In this document: piece after piece, positions 1 to 6,798 of the stretch
Layout: every line of letters begins with the position of its first letter
Position numbering within the stretch: the stretch's first letter is position 1
Assembly: GCA_023433185.1 (NCBI GenBank)
Contig: JAEZEN010000306.1
Span: 1-17,704 of the forward strand
Source of the DNA: Pseudomonadota bacterium
GTDB taxonomy: Bacteria > Pseudomonadota > Alphaproteobacteria > Rhizobiales > Kaistiaceae
Length of the DNA stretch: 17,704 nt
Direction: 5' to 3'
Translations under genes and position numbers: made by a program
The notes under the pieces: generated by a model
The model's database searches: none
What the model was told of the DNA's origin: nothing
Seen by the model: the letters and a program-made list of their open reading frames with translations, nothing else

Positions 1-108
1 GTGCACGAGGACCGGCTGAAGACCGTCTTCCCCTCGCGCCTGACCAGGGACGGACAGCAGGTCGTCGAGATCGCCCTCGCCGATGGCGAGACGAGCCGGG
101 TTTCCTGA
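1..108 (+). CDS. 3' end of an unidentified protein (partial, runs off left edge)
   Basis: Frame 1 is open from the left edge to a TGA at 106-108, giving 35 residues. The GTG at position 1 need not be the start. The tail contains a short stretch, FPSRL followed by VVEIALADGE, that weakly resembles the 'FP.r....V.V.L.DGR' segment of MmgE/PrpD-family proteins such as the one at 5430-6776. That family normally continues some tens of residues further, so this may be chance or a truncated member. The gene lies 21 bases upstream of the CMD-family gene on the same strand and may share its operon. The function cannot be assigned from what is visible. Confidence 0.5.
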   Translation: MHEDRLKTVFPSRLTRDGQQVVEIALADGETSRVS

Positions 109-129
109 ACAGCGGAGACGGACGGAACC

Positions 130-531
130 ATGGAAGACAACATGTTCGACAAGGGGTTCGAGAACCGCAAGAAGGTCCTCGGAGCCAGCCATGTGGAGAA
201 GTCGTGGGCCGCCGCCGACGACTTCAACCGTCCGATCCAGAAGCTGGTGACGGAGTATTGCTGGGGCGAGATATGGGGGCGCGAGGGGCTGCCGCACGCC
301 ACCCGGAGCATGCTGAACATCGCCATGCTGAGCGCCATGAACCGCGGCCACGAACTCAAGCTGCATATCCGCGGCGCGCTGCGCAACGGCGTCACGGTGG
401 ACCAGATCCAGGAGATCCTGATGCAGGTCGCGATCTATGGCGGCGTGCCGGCCTCGCTCGAGGCGTTCCGCATCGCATCGGAAGCCATCCGTGAGTATGA
501 GGCCGAGACGGCGGAGGCGGCCACCCCGTAG
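130..531 (+). CDS. Carboxymuconolactone decarboxylase (CMD) family protein, PcaC-like
   Basis: A 133-residue protein that is almost entirely one CMD domain (AhpD-like all-helical fold). Residues 41-56 (TEYCWGEIWGREGLPH), the RS-x-LNIAMLSAMNRGHELKLH block (about 59-79) and the GV..DQIQEILMQVAIYGGVPASLEAF block (about 88-112) match the gamma-carboxymuconolactone decarboxylase type. In the protocatechuate pathway that enzyme decarboxylates 4-carboxymuconolactone to the enol-lactone. The CxxC of peroxidase-type AhpD proteins is absent, which favours a decarboxylase-like role over an antioxidant one. No other pca genes are present, so the true substrate is open. The start at 130 follows a purine-rich GGACGGA; an in-frame ATG at 142 is the alternative. 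It converges on the SDR gene with a 22-base gap that forms a hairpin. Confidence 0.85.
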   Translation: MEDNMFDKGFENRKKVLGASHVEKSWAAADDFNRPIQKLVTEYCWGEIWGREGLPHATRSMLNIAMLSAMNRGHELKLHIRGALRNGVTVDQIQEILMQVAIYGGVPASLEAFRIASEAIREYEAETAEAATP

Positions 532-555
532 AGGGGGCCGCCCGGCGGGCTCCTC
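531..555. terminator. Hairpin between convergent genes, candidate bidirectional terminator
   Basis: The 25 bases from the last base of the CMD stop codon to the second base of the SDR stop codon form a near-perfect inverted repeat around C543. Eleven of twelve position pairs match, counting one G-T pair, with a single G-G mismatch; the outer arms are GAGG and CCTC. No T-tract follows on either side, so intrinsic termination is uncertain; it may instead be an RNA 3'-end stabiliser or a Rho-assisted site. Confidence 0.45.
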
Positions 556-1339
556 AGAGCTTGTCGGCGCCGGCGACGAAGCCCCCACCATCGATCACCA
601 CGGCCTGGCCGGTGATGAAGGATGCTGCGTCGGAACTGAGGAACAGGACGAGGTTGGCGATCTCGGCGGGGTCGCTGATGCGGCCCATAGGGATCGTCGG
701 CAGCACCGTGTCCCGGGCGCTCTCCTCGCTGCCGAACATGCCCTTGAGGAGGGGGGTCATCACCGACCCCGGTGCGATCGCATTGACCCGGATGTTCTTG
801 CGGGCGACTTCGAGCGCGACAGAGTTGGTGAGGCCGATGACACCCCACTTGCTGGCGCAATAGACGGCGGTGGTGGCGAAGCCCATGACGCCAAACAGCG
901 ACGAGGTGTTGACGATCGCGCCGCCGCCGGCCGCGGCCATGTGCGGCACCTGGTACTTGAGGCCGAGGAAGATGCCCTTCAGGTTGACGTCGATCAGCTC
1001 GTAGAAGTCGGCCTCGTCGAGATCCTGGACCGGAGCGGTCTTGCCGGGGACGCCGGCATTGTTGAAGGCGACGTCGATGCGGCCGAAGCGCGCGAAGGCT
1101 TGTTCGTGCAGGGCCTTCATGGCGTCCGCGTCCCGAACGTCGACTTCGGCGAACTCGACGTCGACGCTCGCGCTGTCGCGCACCTCCCTGACCAGCGATG
1201 CGCCGGCATCCGCGCCGATGCCGCTCACGAACAGGTTGGCGCCCGAGCGTGCAAAGGCGAGCGCCGTCGCGCGGCCGATCCCCGTCGTCCCGCCGATCAG
1301 CAGGATGCTCTTTCCCGAAAAGTCGTACGTCACGTTCAT
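554..1339 (-). CDS. Short-chain dehydrogenase/reductase (SDR), classical type
   Basis: A 261-residue classical SDR, the usual length, expected to be a cytosolic NAD(P)-dependent oxidoreductase acting on an alcohol or ketone. The Rossmann cofactor motif is GGTTGIG at 16-22, followed by NNAG at 93-96, catalytic Ser147 in NTSS, Tyr160 and Lys164 in the YxxxK motif, and the PG-x-V-x-T loop near 190-195. The C-terminal ITGQAVVIDGGG is typical of the 3-oxoacyl-ACP reductase/sugar dehydrogenase branch. An acidic residue at the end of strand 2, which would favour NAD, is not obvious. The ATG at 1339 has a purine-rich GAGGGGAAGGA about 8 bases upstream. The upstream open frame to 1864 lacks SDR similarity and is not used. 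The gene is divergent from the sugar ABC operon, suggesting shared control and oxidation of the imported substrate (inference). Confidence 0.9.
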   Translation of the reverse strand: MNVTYDFSGKSILLIGGTTGIGRATALAFARSGANLFVSGIGADAGASLVREVRDSASVDVEFAEVDVRDADAMKALHEQAFARFGRIDVAFNNAGVPGKTAPVQDLDEADFYELIDVNLKGIFLGLKYQVPHMAAAGGGAIVNTSSLFGVMGFATTAVYCASKWGVIGLTNSVALEVARKNIRVNAIAPGSVMTPLLKGMFGSEESARDTVLPTIPMGRISDPAEIANLVLFLSSDAASFITGQAVVIDGGGFVAGADKL

Positions 1340-1462
1340 CGACAGGTTCCTTCCCCTCAGATCGGCTTCACACTCGCCCTCGCGAGGCCCTCGGCTATCC
1401 CCGCCGGGGCGCACCCGGGCCGCCGTGCGCGGCGCGACCGGCCTGGCGGGCGCTCCCCGCGA

Positions 1463-1474
1463 GATACCGCTACC
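1463..1474. promoter_or_regulatory. Possible secondary LacI-type operator (imperfect)
   Basis: The sequence GATACCGCTACC differs from the better site at 1674-1685 (GATAGCGCTACC) at one position only, G to C in the core. It is also flanked by ATAC and GTAT arms (1464-1478). It lies about 120 bases upstream of the SDR start and about 210 bases from the other site, a geometry that could allow looping. Prediction only; a single mismatch breaks the central palindrome. Confidence 0.35.
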
Positions 1475-1673
1475 GTATGGCAAGGCGGTGGACGATTGTC
1501 GAGAGGTGGCGGAGCCCACGACCGGATCCGGGGGCAGCGGGTGCGGCTCATCTCGGGCAGATGACCTGTTTGTGGGCATTTTCGGGCGTTTCGCAGGCGC
1601 CGCGCGAGACAGCCGGCCCGGGATTGCCAGCCGTCGTGCTGCGCCCTTGCGCAGCCCACTATTTATCGGGCAA

Positions 1674-1685
1674 GATAGCGCTACC
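1674..1685. promoter_or_regulatory. LacI/GalR-type operator-like palindrome
   Basis: GATAGCGCTACC contains the perfect 8-base palindrome TAGCGCTA with a central CG, the layout typical of LacI-family operators, which are commonly found upstream of sugar ABC operons in alphaproteobacteria. It sits just downstream of an AT-rich patch (ACTATTTAT, 1659-1666) that could be part of a promoter, and about 190 bases before the binding-protein start. A second palindrome, GCGCATGCGC, follows immediately at 1688-1697. The cognate regulator is not in this window. Confidence 0.4.
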
Positions 1686-1806
1686 AAGCGCATGCGCGAA
1701 GCCCATCTCCTGGATGGACCCGTCGGCGCCGGGAGGACGAAACAGGCAAGGGTGGTCTGCCGGAAGGGCGGAGTGGCACGGAGCGGCGCAGCAGGAACTC
1801 CGATGC

Positions 1807-1850
1807 GACGGAAGTCCGTCTCGCGGGAACGGCGAGCCCATCCGGGGCTC
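1807..1850 (+). promoter_or_regulatory. Two tandem hairpins in the presumed leader of the ABC operon
   Basis: Positions 1807-1820 fold as GACGG/CCGTC around a 4-base loop, and 1834-1850 fold as GAGCCC/GGGCTC around a 5-base loop. The second ends 13 bases before the AAGGGAGAG ribosome-binding region at 1863-1871. They may stabilise the mRNA or modulate translation. I do not recognise a known riboswitch class. Confidence 0.3.
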
Positions 1851-1875
1851 ACACACATCATCAAGGGAGAGAAGA

Positions 1876-2814
1876 ATGAAGATGAAGTTCGTCGGGATGC
1901 TGTCGGCCGCGATGCTGGCCATGACGGCAGGATTGGGGGCGGCGGAGGCGAAGACGCTGGGGATCGTCGCGCTGCTCGCCAATGATGCGCTCAACATCGA
2001 CGTGATCGGCGGCGCCACCAAGGCTGCGAACGAGGCCGGGTGGGACGTCCGGGTGATCGATACCCAGGCCAGCGCCGATCAGGCCAATGCTGCGATGAGC
2101 AGCTTCGCCGTCCAGCAGGTCGATGCGATCTTCGTGCTCGCCTTCGCGAGCAGCGCGATCGGCTCGGGCCTCGAGGCCGCCAAGTCCGCAGGCATCCCCG
2201 TTGCCACCTGGGGCGGCGAGATCGTCGACGGGATCGTCGTCACCACCAGCGGCCAGACCGTCGGCAAGGACTCGGTGGACTTCCTCGTCAGCCAGATCGG
2301 CGACGCGCCGGCCGAGGTTCTCGCCCTGACGTTCCACCCCGGCAAGCTCTGCATCGACCGCGGCATGGCGTTCGATGCCGGTGTCGAGGGCAAGGACAAC
2401 ATCAACGTCACCTACCACGAGGTGGTGGTGCCGGGTCAGGTCGAGAACGGCAATGCCGCTGCGGCCAACTGGCTCATCGGCAATCCGGCCGGCGGCGAGA
2501 AGAAGCTCGCCATCTGGTCGTGCTGGGACGAGCCGACGCAGGGTGCCGTGGCCGCGCTCCGCCAGGCCGGTCGCGACGATGTGATCACGGTCTCGATCAA
2601 CGGCAGCCCCCAGGGCGTGCAACTGGTCAGGAACGGCGACATGACGGCGACGGTCTGGCAGCCGGCCTTCGCCGAGGGCGAGGCCGTCTTCCAGGCGATT
2701 CTCGATTCGATCGAGGCCGGCGATTCCTGGGAGCCCAAGACGATCGAGATTTCCGGCGTCGTGGTGACCCAGGACAACGTCGACACCTTCATGGCGGATC
2801 ACCCTGCAAACTGA
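1876..2814 (+). CDS. Periplasmic sugar-binding protein of ABC transporter (RbsB-like, Peripla_BP_4)
   Basis: A 312-residue exported binding protein, a typical length for the ribose/galactose-type cluster. An N-terminal signal peptide is clear: a Lys-containing start, a hydrophobic core and GAAEA before mature KTLGIVALL, with cleavage near residue 25. The mature protein has the family layout: a first strand, a 'D...D..NAAMSSFAVQQVDAIFVL' block matching the usual NQ..dvDaIil region, the G-I-P-V-A-T-W-G hinge strand, and the C-terminal DVITVSINGSPQ...V-R-N-G-D-M block. Two cysteines (159 and 216) could form a periplasmic disulfide. The ATG at 1876 follows AAGGGAGAGAAG; an ATG at 1882 is a less favoured alternative. 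It is the first gene of the operon with the ATPase 10-16 bases downstream. The ligand is unknown; pentose, polyol or related solutes are typical for the family. Confidence 0.9.
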   Translation: MKMKFVGMLSAAMLAMTAGLGAAEAKTLGIVALLANDALNIDVIGGATKAANEAGWDVRVIDTQASADQANAAMSSFAVQQVDAIFVLAFASSAIGSGLEAAKSAGIPVATWGGEIVDGIVVTTSGQTVGKDSVDFLVSQIGDAPAEVLALTFHPGKLCIDRGMAFDAGVEGKDNINVTYHEVVVPGQVENGNAAAANWLIGNPAGGEKKLAIWSCWDEPTQGAVAALRQAGRDDVITVSINGSPQGVQLVRNGDMTATVWQPAFAEGEAVFQAILDSIEAGDSWEPKTIEISGVVVTQDNVDTFMADHPAN

Positions 2815-2830
2815 GGCCGCTCCATTGCCC

Positions 2831-4411
2831 ATGCACGAAGAGCACTCCGCCGCAAGGCGGGGCGCTCGCCCGTGGATGGAAATCCGCGGGCTCGACAAGC
2901 ACTTCGCCGGAGAGGTGGCCCTCCGTGACGTCACGCTCGACATCCGGCGCGGCGAGGTCCATGGCCTGGTCGGAGCCAACGGCGCCGGCAAGTCGACGCT
3001 GATCCGCTGCCTTGCCGGCGTCACGGTGGCCGATCGCGGCCGGATCGTCATCGACGGACACGAACTCCGCCAGGGCTCGCCGCAGGCGAGCGAGGTCGCG
3101 GGCCTTGCGTTCATCCACCAGGAACTCAATCTCATCCCGCATTTCAGCGCGCTCGAGAACATGCTGCTCGGCGCCCCGAAGGTGACCCGGCTGTTCGTGA
3201 TCGACTGGAAGCGCTCGGGCGTCGCGGCGCGCGTCGCGGCGGAGCGTGTCGGGATCAGGTTCCCGCTCGAGACCCGCGTCTCGGACCTCAGCGTGGCCGA
3301 GCGCTGGCTCGTCATGATCAGCAAGGCGCTGATCCGCAAGGCCAACCTGATCGCCATGGACGAGCCGACCGCCTCCCTTTCGGCCGCCGAGAGCGAGCAG
3401 CTGTTCGGCATCATCCGCGACCTCGCCCGGGATGGCGTCGCCATCCTCTACGTGTCGCACCGGCTCGACGAAGTGCTCGATCTCTGCGATCGCATCTCGA
3501 TCCTGCGCGACGGTGCCGTGGTCGACGAGGCGGAGCGCGGCCGGCTCGACAAGAAGGGCCTGGTGCGGGCGATCATCGGCCACGATGTCGGCGCCGGAGA
3601 ACCGCGGAGCCCCCGGGCCGTGAAGCGCGAGGGCACTCCGCTGTTCTCCGCGCGCGCGGTGTCGCGCGGCAGCGCGGTGAAGGGGGTCAGCTTCGACGTC
3701 TTTCCGGGCGAGGTCTTCGCCCTCGGCGGGCTCGTCGGCTCCGGGCGGACCGAGGTGGCGCGCCTCGCGCTCGGTGTCGACCGGCTCGAGGGCGGTCACT
3801 TCGAACTGGAAGGGAAGCCGCTCCGCGTCGCCGACGAGGCGGACGCGGTGGCGCAGGGCATCGCCCTCGTGCCCGAGGAGCGGCGGGCGCAGGGGATGAT
3901 GCTGGACCAGTCCGTCGGCTTCAACATCAACGTCGCCTCCCTGGCGCAGCTTCGGGCGGTGCCCGGGCTGCCGTTCCTTTCGGCCGGCAAGTCGCGCGCC
4001 CCGGCGCAGCGGCTGATGGCCGAACTGAGCGTCAAGGCGCCGGGCGCCGGGACCAAGATCAGCGGCCTCTCGGGCGGCAACCAGCAGAAGACCATGATCG
4101 CCCGCTGGCTGCGGCCGGGCACCCGGGTCCTTTTCCTCGACGAACCGTCGCGCGGCGTCGATGTCGGGGCGCGGGAAGAAATCCACGCCGCCATCCGCGA
4201 GCTTGCCCGCAGCGGCGTGGGGATCGTCGTCATCTCCTCCGATGTCGAGGAACTCGCCCTGCTCGCCGACCGGGTGGTTGTGCTGCGCGAAGGACGGGTG
4301 ACCGGCGAGCTGGTCGGCGACGAGATCAGCGAAGCCCGCATCATCGAGCTCAGCTACATGGATACGAGCGAGATCGCGAAGCCCAACGAAGGGAAGGGGA
4401 CAGGGTTGTGA
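2831..4411 (+). CDS. Sugar ABC transporter ATP-binding protein with two ATPase domains (RbsA/MglA-like)
   Basis: About 526 residues, a tandem ABC ATPase of the CUT2 family that energises import through the downstream permease. Domain 1 has Walker A GANGAGKST at about 48-56 and Walker B IAMDEPT near 177. Domain 2 has the degenerate Walker A GLVGSGRTE near 300, signature LSGGNQQK near 415 and Walker B VLFLDEPSRGVD near 437. A degenerate second P-loop is normal for this family. The first-domain signature reads LSVAERWLVMISKAL, where relatives usually have LSVAQQQMVEIAKAL, which is unusual. The start is uncertain: the GAGG at 2813-2816 is ideally spaced for TTG 2825, ATG 2831 is a bit distant, and ATG 2876 (MEIRGL) also fits the domain boundary. 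The TGA overlaps the permease GTG. Confidence 0.92.
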   Translation: MHEEHSAARRGARPWMEIRGLDKHFAGEVALRDVTLDIRRGEVHGLVGANGAGKSTLIRCLAGVTVADRGRIVIDGHELRQGSPQASEVAGLAFIHQELNLIPHFSALENMLLGAPKVTRLFVIDWKRSGVAARVAAERVGIRFPLETRVSDLSVAERWLVMISKALIRKANLIAMDEPTASLSAAESEQLFGIIRDLARDGVAILYVSHRLDEVLDLCDRISILRDGAVVDEAERGRLDKKGLVRAIIGHDVGAGEPRSPRAVKREGTPLFSARAVSRGSAVKGVSFDVFPGEVFALGGLVGSGRTEVARLALGVDRLEGGHFELEGKPLRVADEADAVAQGIALVPEERRAQGMMLDQSVGFNINVASLAQLRAVPGLPFLSAGKSRAPAQRLMAELSVKAPGAGTKISGLSGGNQQKTMIARWLRPGTRVLFLDEPSRGVDVGAREEIHAAIRELARSGVGIVVISSDVEELALLADRVVVLREGRVTGELVGDEISEARIIELSYMDTSEIAKPNEGKGTGL

Positions 4412-5421
4412 CGACGGTAGCGCAGGACCAGAATGCCGCCACGGCAGCGGGCCCGAAGCGAAGCACCAGGCGCGGCATCCTGACCTTCATCTCCCGCTAC
4501 GGGACGATCAACGGCCTCGTGGCGATGGTCGTGTTCTTCTCGATCGCCGCGCCGACGACGTTCTTCTCGACCGCCAACTTCCTCAACATCCTGAGCCAGG
4601 CGTCGCTCACCGCAATCATTGCCGCGGGGCTGACCTATACGCTGGTGGTCGGCGAGTTCGACCTCAGCGTCGGCTTCGTCGCCAGCTTCATCGGGCTGAT
4701 CGTGTGCGGCCTCATGGCCAACCAGGGATTCCCGATCCCGATGGCAATCGTTGCCGCGCTGGCACTCGGCACCTTCATCGGCTGCATCAACGGTCTCCTC
4801 GTCACCAAGGTCGGCATCAACGCGGTGATCGCGACGCTCGGCGTCGGCACGATCCTCACCGGCGTCGGCTTCTCCTACAGTGCCTTCCCGATCGCCGTCG
4901 GCGTCCCGCGCGAATTCACGTCGATCTCCATCGGACGGGTCCTGTTCGGCATCCCCAACCCGGTGGTCATCATGTTCGCCCTGCTCGGCGTTCTATGGCT
5001 GATCCTCAACAAGACCGACCTGGGCCAGAAGATGCAGGCCGTCGGCAGCAACATCGAGGCGGCCCGGCTGTCGGGCATCCGGGTCGACCGCATCAAGCTG
5101 TTCGCCTTCATGACCGCCGGCTTCTGCGCCGCCCTCACCGGCATCCTCCTCTCCTCGCTCCTGGGCAGCGGGACGCTGGGCGCCGGCGACGGCTACCTGC
5201 TCAACGCCTTCGCCGCGGTCTTCCTCGGCTCGGCGACGCTGCGCGAGGGCCAGTTCCACATTCTCGGGACCCTCGTCGGCGTCATGATCCTGGCCGTCGG
5301 GTTCAACGGCCTCTCGATCTTCGGGGCACCCACCCACTACCAGCCCATCTTCAAGGGCGGGATCCTCGTGTTCGCCGTCGGGCTGTCGGCGCTGGCCCGC
5401 CGCTACGCCAGCACCGCGTAG
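4408..5421 (+). CDS. Sugar ABC transporter permease (RbsC-like, BPD_transp_2)
   Basis: A 337-residue integral membrane protein, the standard length for RbsC-type permeases, with a basic cytosolic N-terminus (GPKRSTRRG) followed by roughly eight to ten hydrophobic segments. The family hallmark LVVGEFDLSVG (about residues 72-82) is present, as are the NGLLVTK and G-x-x-AARLSGIRVDR loops, the latter the likely ATPase-contacting region. It starts with GTG inside the ATPase stop (GTGA, 4408-4411), indicating translational coupling; the AGGGGACAGG just upstream can serve as ribosome-binding site. It forms the inner-membrane channel for the solute bound by the 1876-2814 product. Confidence 0.93.
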   Translation: MTTVAQDQNAATAAGPKRSTRRGILTFISRYGTINGLVAMVVFFSIAAPTTFFSTANFLNILSQASLTAIIAAGLTYTLVVGEFDLSVGFVASFIGLIVCGLMANQGFPIPMAIVAALALGTFIGCINGLLVTKVGINAVIATLGVGTILTGVGFSYSAFPIAVGVPREFTSISIGRVLFGIPNPVVIMFALLGVLWLILNKTDLGQKMQAVGSNIEAARLSGIRVDRIKLFAFMTAGFCAALTGILLSSLLGSGTLGAGDGYLLNAFAAVFLGSATLREGQFHILGTLVGVMILAVGFNGLSIFGAPTHYQPIFKGGILVFAVGLSALARRYASTA

Positions 5422-5429
5422 TGCCGGCG

Positions 5430-6776
5430 ATGACCGGTGCGCCATCGGCCAGTGCGGCCCTTGCGGCCTTCGTGGCAGGGGCATCCTGGGATGACCTCGG
5501 CGAGGATGTCCGCCACCAGGCGAAGCGGTCCCTTCTCAACTTCATCGGCTGCGCGCTCGGGGCCGCCGGCGAGCCGGCCGTCGCGGCGGCGGTTCGTGTG
5601 CTGGGATCGATGGGGGGATACCCGGAGGCCACCCTCATCGGCCGGTCCGAGCGCTGCGACATCCTGTCCGCATCCGCGGTGAATGCCATCGCCGGCAACC
5701 TCCACGATTTCGACGACACCCATCTCGCGACGGTCATCCACCCGACGGCGCCCGTCGCTCCGGTGGTGCTGGCGCTCGCCGAACGAGGCGGGACATCGGG
5801 CGCGGAGCTTCTTCTCGCCCTGGCCCTCGGCATGGAGGTCGCGTGCCGGATCGGGAACGCCGTGACGCCGGACCACTATGCGCGGGGCTGGCACATCACG
5901 GCCACCTGTGGGGTGTTCGGCGCGGCGGCCGCGGCCGCGAGGCTGCTCGGCCTGTCGCCGGCGATGGCGGCCCACGCCCTCGGCATCGCCGCCAGCCAGT
6001 CCGCCGGGCTCGTCGAGAACCTGACCACCGCGGCCAAGAACGTCGGTGTCGGGAACGCGGCGCGCAACGGCCTGCTCGCCGCGCTGATGGCGGAGGCGGG
6101 CTATGACGCGGCATCCCAGGCCATCGAGGGCCCGCTCGGCTGGGCCCGGGCGAGCGGTGATGCGCCGGACGTGGAGCGCATGCTCGCCGGGCTCGGCAGC
6201 GAGTGGGAGGTCCTCGCCAACACGTTCAAGCCCTATCCGAGCGGCGTCGTGCTCCACGCGGTCGCCGACGCCTGTCTGGCATTGCGGTCGCGCCACGCGC
6301 TCGACCCTGGGGCGATCGCCCGCGTATCCGTGGCGGGCGACGCCCTGCTGCTCGCGCGCGGCGACCGTCCGGTGCGGAACGAGCGGGACGCCCGGGTCTC
6401 GATCCAGCACACCGTGGCGGCGGTGCTCCTGACCGGGGAGGCCGGTCTCGCCGCCTATGCCCCGGAGATGGCAGCCGACCCGGCGACTGCCGCGTTCCGT
6501 CCTCGGGTCGATGCGGTTCTCGATGCGGCTCTGCCGAAGGGCGCTGCGCGCGTCGACATCACCCTCGTCGACGGCCGCGTCCTCTCGGAAACCGTGATCC
6601 ATGCCCGCGGCAGCCTTGCCGCGCCGCTGACCGATGAAGAGATCGTCGCCAAGGTGCGGGCCCTTGCAGGGCGGAGCCGCATCGGGGCGCGGATCGACGC
6701 GGTCATCGATTGTGTCTGGAGCCTCGACTCGCTCGGCGAGGCGTCTCGCTTCTGCCGGTCCCTCGCGGCGCCATGA
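5430..6776 (+). CDS. MmgE/PrpD family protein (2-methylcitrate dehydratase-like)
   Basis: A 448-residue protein of the MmgE/PrpD family, whose members include 2-methylcitrate dehydratase, cis-aconitate decarboxylase and the iminodisuccinate epimerase-type enzymes, so the reaction is not fixed by family. Recognisable blocks are the early LLNFIGCALGA, NAIAGNLHDFDDTH with adjacent HPTAPVAPVVLALAE, GWHITATCGVFGAAAAAARLLGL, the LVENLTTAAKNVGVGNAARNG stretch, the FKPYPSG-x-x-LH motif and the late VDITLVDGRVLS segment. The start is either ATG 5430 or a GTG at 5421 that overlaps the permease stop; neither has a clear ribosome-binding site, which implies coupling to the permease. Its place as last gene of the transporter operon suggests it dehydrates, isomerises or decarboxylates a breakdown product of the imported compound (inference). 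Confidence 0.88.
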   Translation: MTGAPSASAALAAFVAGASWDDLGEDVRHQAKRSLLNFIGCALGAAGEPAVAAAVRVLGSMGGYPEATLIGRSERCDILSASAVNAIAGNLHDFDDTHLATVIHPTAPVAPVVLALAERGGTSGAELLLALALGMEVACRIGNAVTPDHYARGWHITATCGVFGAAAAAARLLGLSPAMAAHALGIAASQSAGLVENLTTAAKNVGVGNAARNGLLAALMAEAGYDAASQAIEGPLGWARASGDAPDVERMLAGLGSEWEVLANTFKPYPSGVVLHAVADACLALRSRHALDPGAIARVSVAGDALLLARGDRPVRNERDARVSIQHTVAAVLLTGEAGLAAYAPEMAADPATAAFRPRVDAVLDAALPKGAARVDITLVDGRVLSETVIHARGSLAAPLTDEEIVAKVRALAGRSRIGARIDAVIDCVWSLDSLGEASRFCRSLAAP

Positions 6777-6794
6777 GTCGCGGGCTCGCGCTCA
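6774..6794. terminator. Hairpin between convergent genes, candidate terminator
   Basis: TGAG (containing the MmgE/PrpD stop codon) plus CGCG pairs with CGCG plus CTCA around a GGCT loop, with one bulged T at 6778. This gives eight base pairs in the 22-base gap between two convergent genes. No T-tract follows on either strand, so its termination role is unproven. Confidence 0.4.
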
Positions 6795-6798
6795 GGGG

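Larger units (their letters stand above)
1340..1875. other. Divergent intergenic region (536 bases) between SDR and ABC operon
   Basis: Neither strand holds a convincing gene here. Open frames that cross it are extensions of the flanking genes or antisense shadows with no recognisable protein features. It contains two LacI-operator-like sites (near 1463-1474 and 1674-1685), a perfect 10-base palindrome GCGCATGCGC at 1688-1697, a locally AT-rich patch at 1659-1666, and two leader hairpins at 1807-1850. I could not identify a convincing -35/-10 pair; TTGCGC at 1647-1652 is a possible -35 but lacks a good -10 at normal spacing. Confidence 0.6.

Noticed and set aside
1340..1875. Riboswitch or small RNA in the large intergenic region
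   Set aside because: Only short generic hairpins are seen; no known riboswitch consensus could be matched by eye.
1861..4186. Long minus-strand frames opposite the ABC transporter genes
   Set aside because: Shadow frames with skewed composition; the plus-strand proteins show unmistakable ABC transporter motifs.
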